A stretch of DNA of 64,000 nucleotides from positions 75,456,125 through 75,520,124 of the forward strand of contig NC_089742.1 in NCBI RefSeq assembly GCF_040412425.1, read 5' to 3'. This stretch comes from Macrobrachium rosenbergii. Taxonomy: Eukaryota; Arthropoda; Malacostraca; Decapoda; Palaemonidae. Under the pieces are notes generated by a model, which was given only the letters and a program-made list of their open reading frames with translations, was not told the DNA's origin and made no database searches. Below are positions 63,269-64,000 of the stretch, piece after piece (positions within the stretch are counted from its first letter, which is position 1; every line of letters begins with the position of its first letter). Position numbers and translations under genes: made by a program.

Positions 63269-64000
63269 GTCATTCAGTCTGTCTCTCTTGCAGACTGTAA
63301 AAGAAGTCAGTTTTGAAGAAGTATATTTAATGTCGTCTAATTGCTATAAGTGCACAGAAACAGAAAAAGTCGTGAGTTCACCAGTTACGAGTTCACGGTA
63401 ATGTATTCATGATCAAGTATTCATAATTATGCACTCAGAAGCCACCGAGCATCAGATGTGGTAAATTGTCAACGCATTTGTGACATTGCTGTTCAGGGGA
63501 AAATGCCCCAGTCATGAGATTCAAAGTTAAACATTGCCTGTTGTACAGTAGAACAAAGTAGGTCTTTTGTTACTATTTCCTTAGTTTTTAAATGGAATAA
63601 TTGACGAATTGATTGTAAGTTATCTGGCGCCACAAATATCAGGGTCACTGAGCTTTTTTTTACAATTCGACGAAATGGGATATTTGAATAAGACCCGTAT
63701 TCGAAACTCGGCTATTTCTTGTTGTGATTCTCGCCCTTGGAATTTTGCTCCTAGCACAAGGAACAAAAACACTAGCCTCTGATTTTTGCAACACTGGCCT
63801 CTGTATCACATAACATTGTTCGGAAAAAATCTGTGGATCTGAGATCACAAAACTCGGACGAGTTAGTTTATTACTGTGATAGTGTCATAAAACGCTGTCA
63901 TTCTGACGTCATGGCATTGAAGCAGACAATATTAGTCCGTGATGTCGAAAATAAAAGTGGTAAATATGAAGTGACTGCCAACAAAAAAGTAACGTTCTTC
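63269..64000. other. Unique stretch to window end
   Basis: A/T-rich unique DNA. The minus frame 63660-63848 lacks coding character. Confidence 0.5.

Overview
This is a eukaryotic, non-coding, repeat-saturated stretch of animal genome. It is most consistent with a decapod crustacean (shrimp or prawn). That guess rests on the extreme density of long (AT)n, (AG/CT)n, (CA/TG)n, (TAA)n and (TATC)n microsatellites, on tRNA-derived SINEs, and on repeat families that resemble, from memory, those common in prawn and shrimp sequence. No operons, ribosome-binding sites, rRNA genes, complete tRNA genes or CRISPR arrays are visible. I see no intact host protein-coding gene. Most long open frames are translations of microsatellites.

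The window is a graveyard of mobile elements. Five dispersed families are visible from copies inside the window. Family A has 12 copies, about 310-400 bp when near full length, with a central hairpin, a terminal hairpin and asymmetric terminal inverted repeats that recall Helitron-like (Helentron/HINE) elements. Family B has 4 copies of a tRNA-headed SINE, one with a perfect 14-bp target-site duplication. Family C has 4 copies, about 310 bp, ending in short A/T-rich repeats. Family D has 2 copies, about 265 bp, each running into a different microsatellite. Family E has 3 copies of a (TAA)n-tailed 3' end shared by one tRNA-headed SINE and two copies with a different 5' region. Two copies of a palindromic foldback element carry near-identical arms; one has a tRNA-like sequence in its loop.

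DNA transposon remnants with target-site duplications lie at 2327-2585 (hAT type), 2789-3151 (8-bp duplication), 18900-19610 (PIF/Harbinger-like, TAA), 36352-36760 (mariner, TA, keeping a transposase C-terminus) and 52893-53098 (unclassified, perfect 8-bp duplication). Decayed non-LTR retrotransposon open frames lie at 18309-21020 (R2-like, restriction-like-endonuclease type; split by the Harbinger-like element), complement 47885-49790 (split by a family C copy), complement 60650-61200, and weakly at 7630-7990.

Two degraded coding-like stretches match nothing I recognise: complement 4797-5715, and an inverted pair at 55845-56319 (minus) and 56690-57095 (plus). A 52-bp-unit array at 34091-34970 is oddly scrambled with its own flanking sequence and may be an assembly-consensus artefact. 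The remaining stretches look like unique intergenic or intronic DNA.
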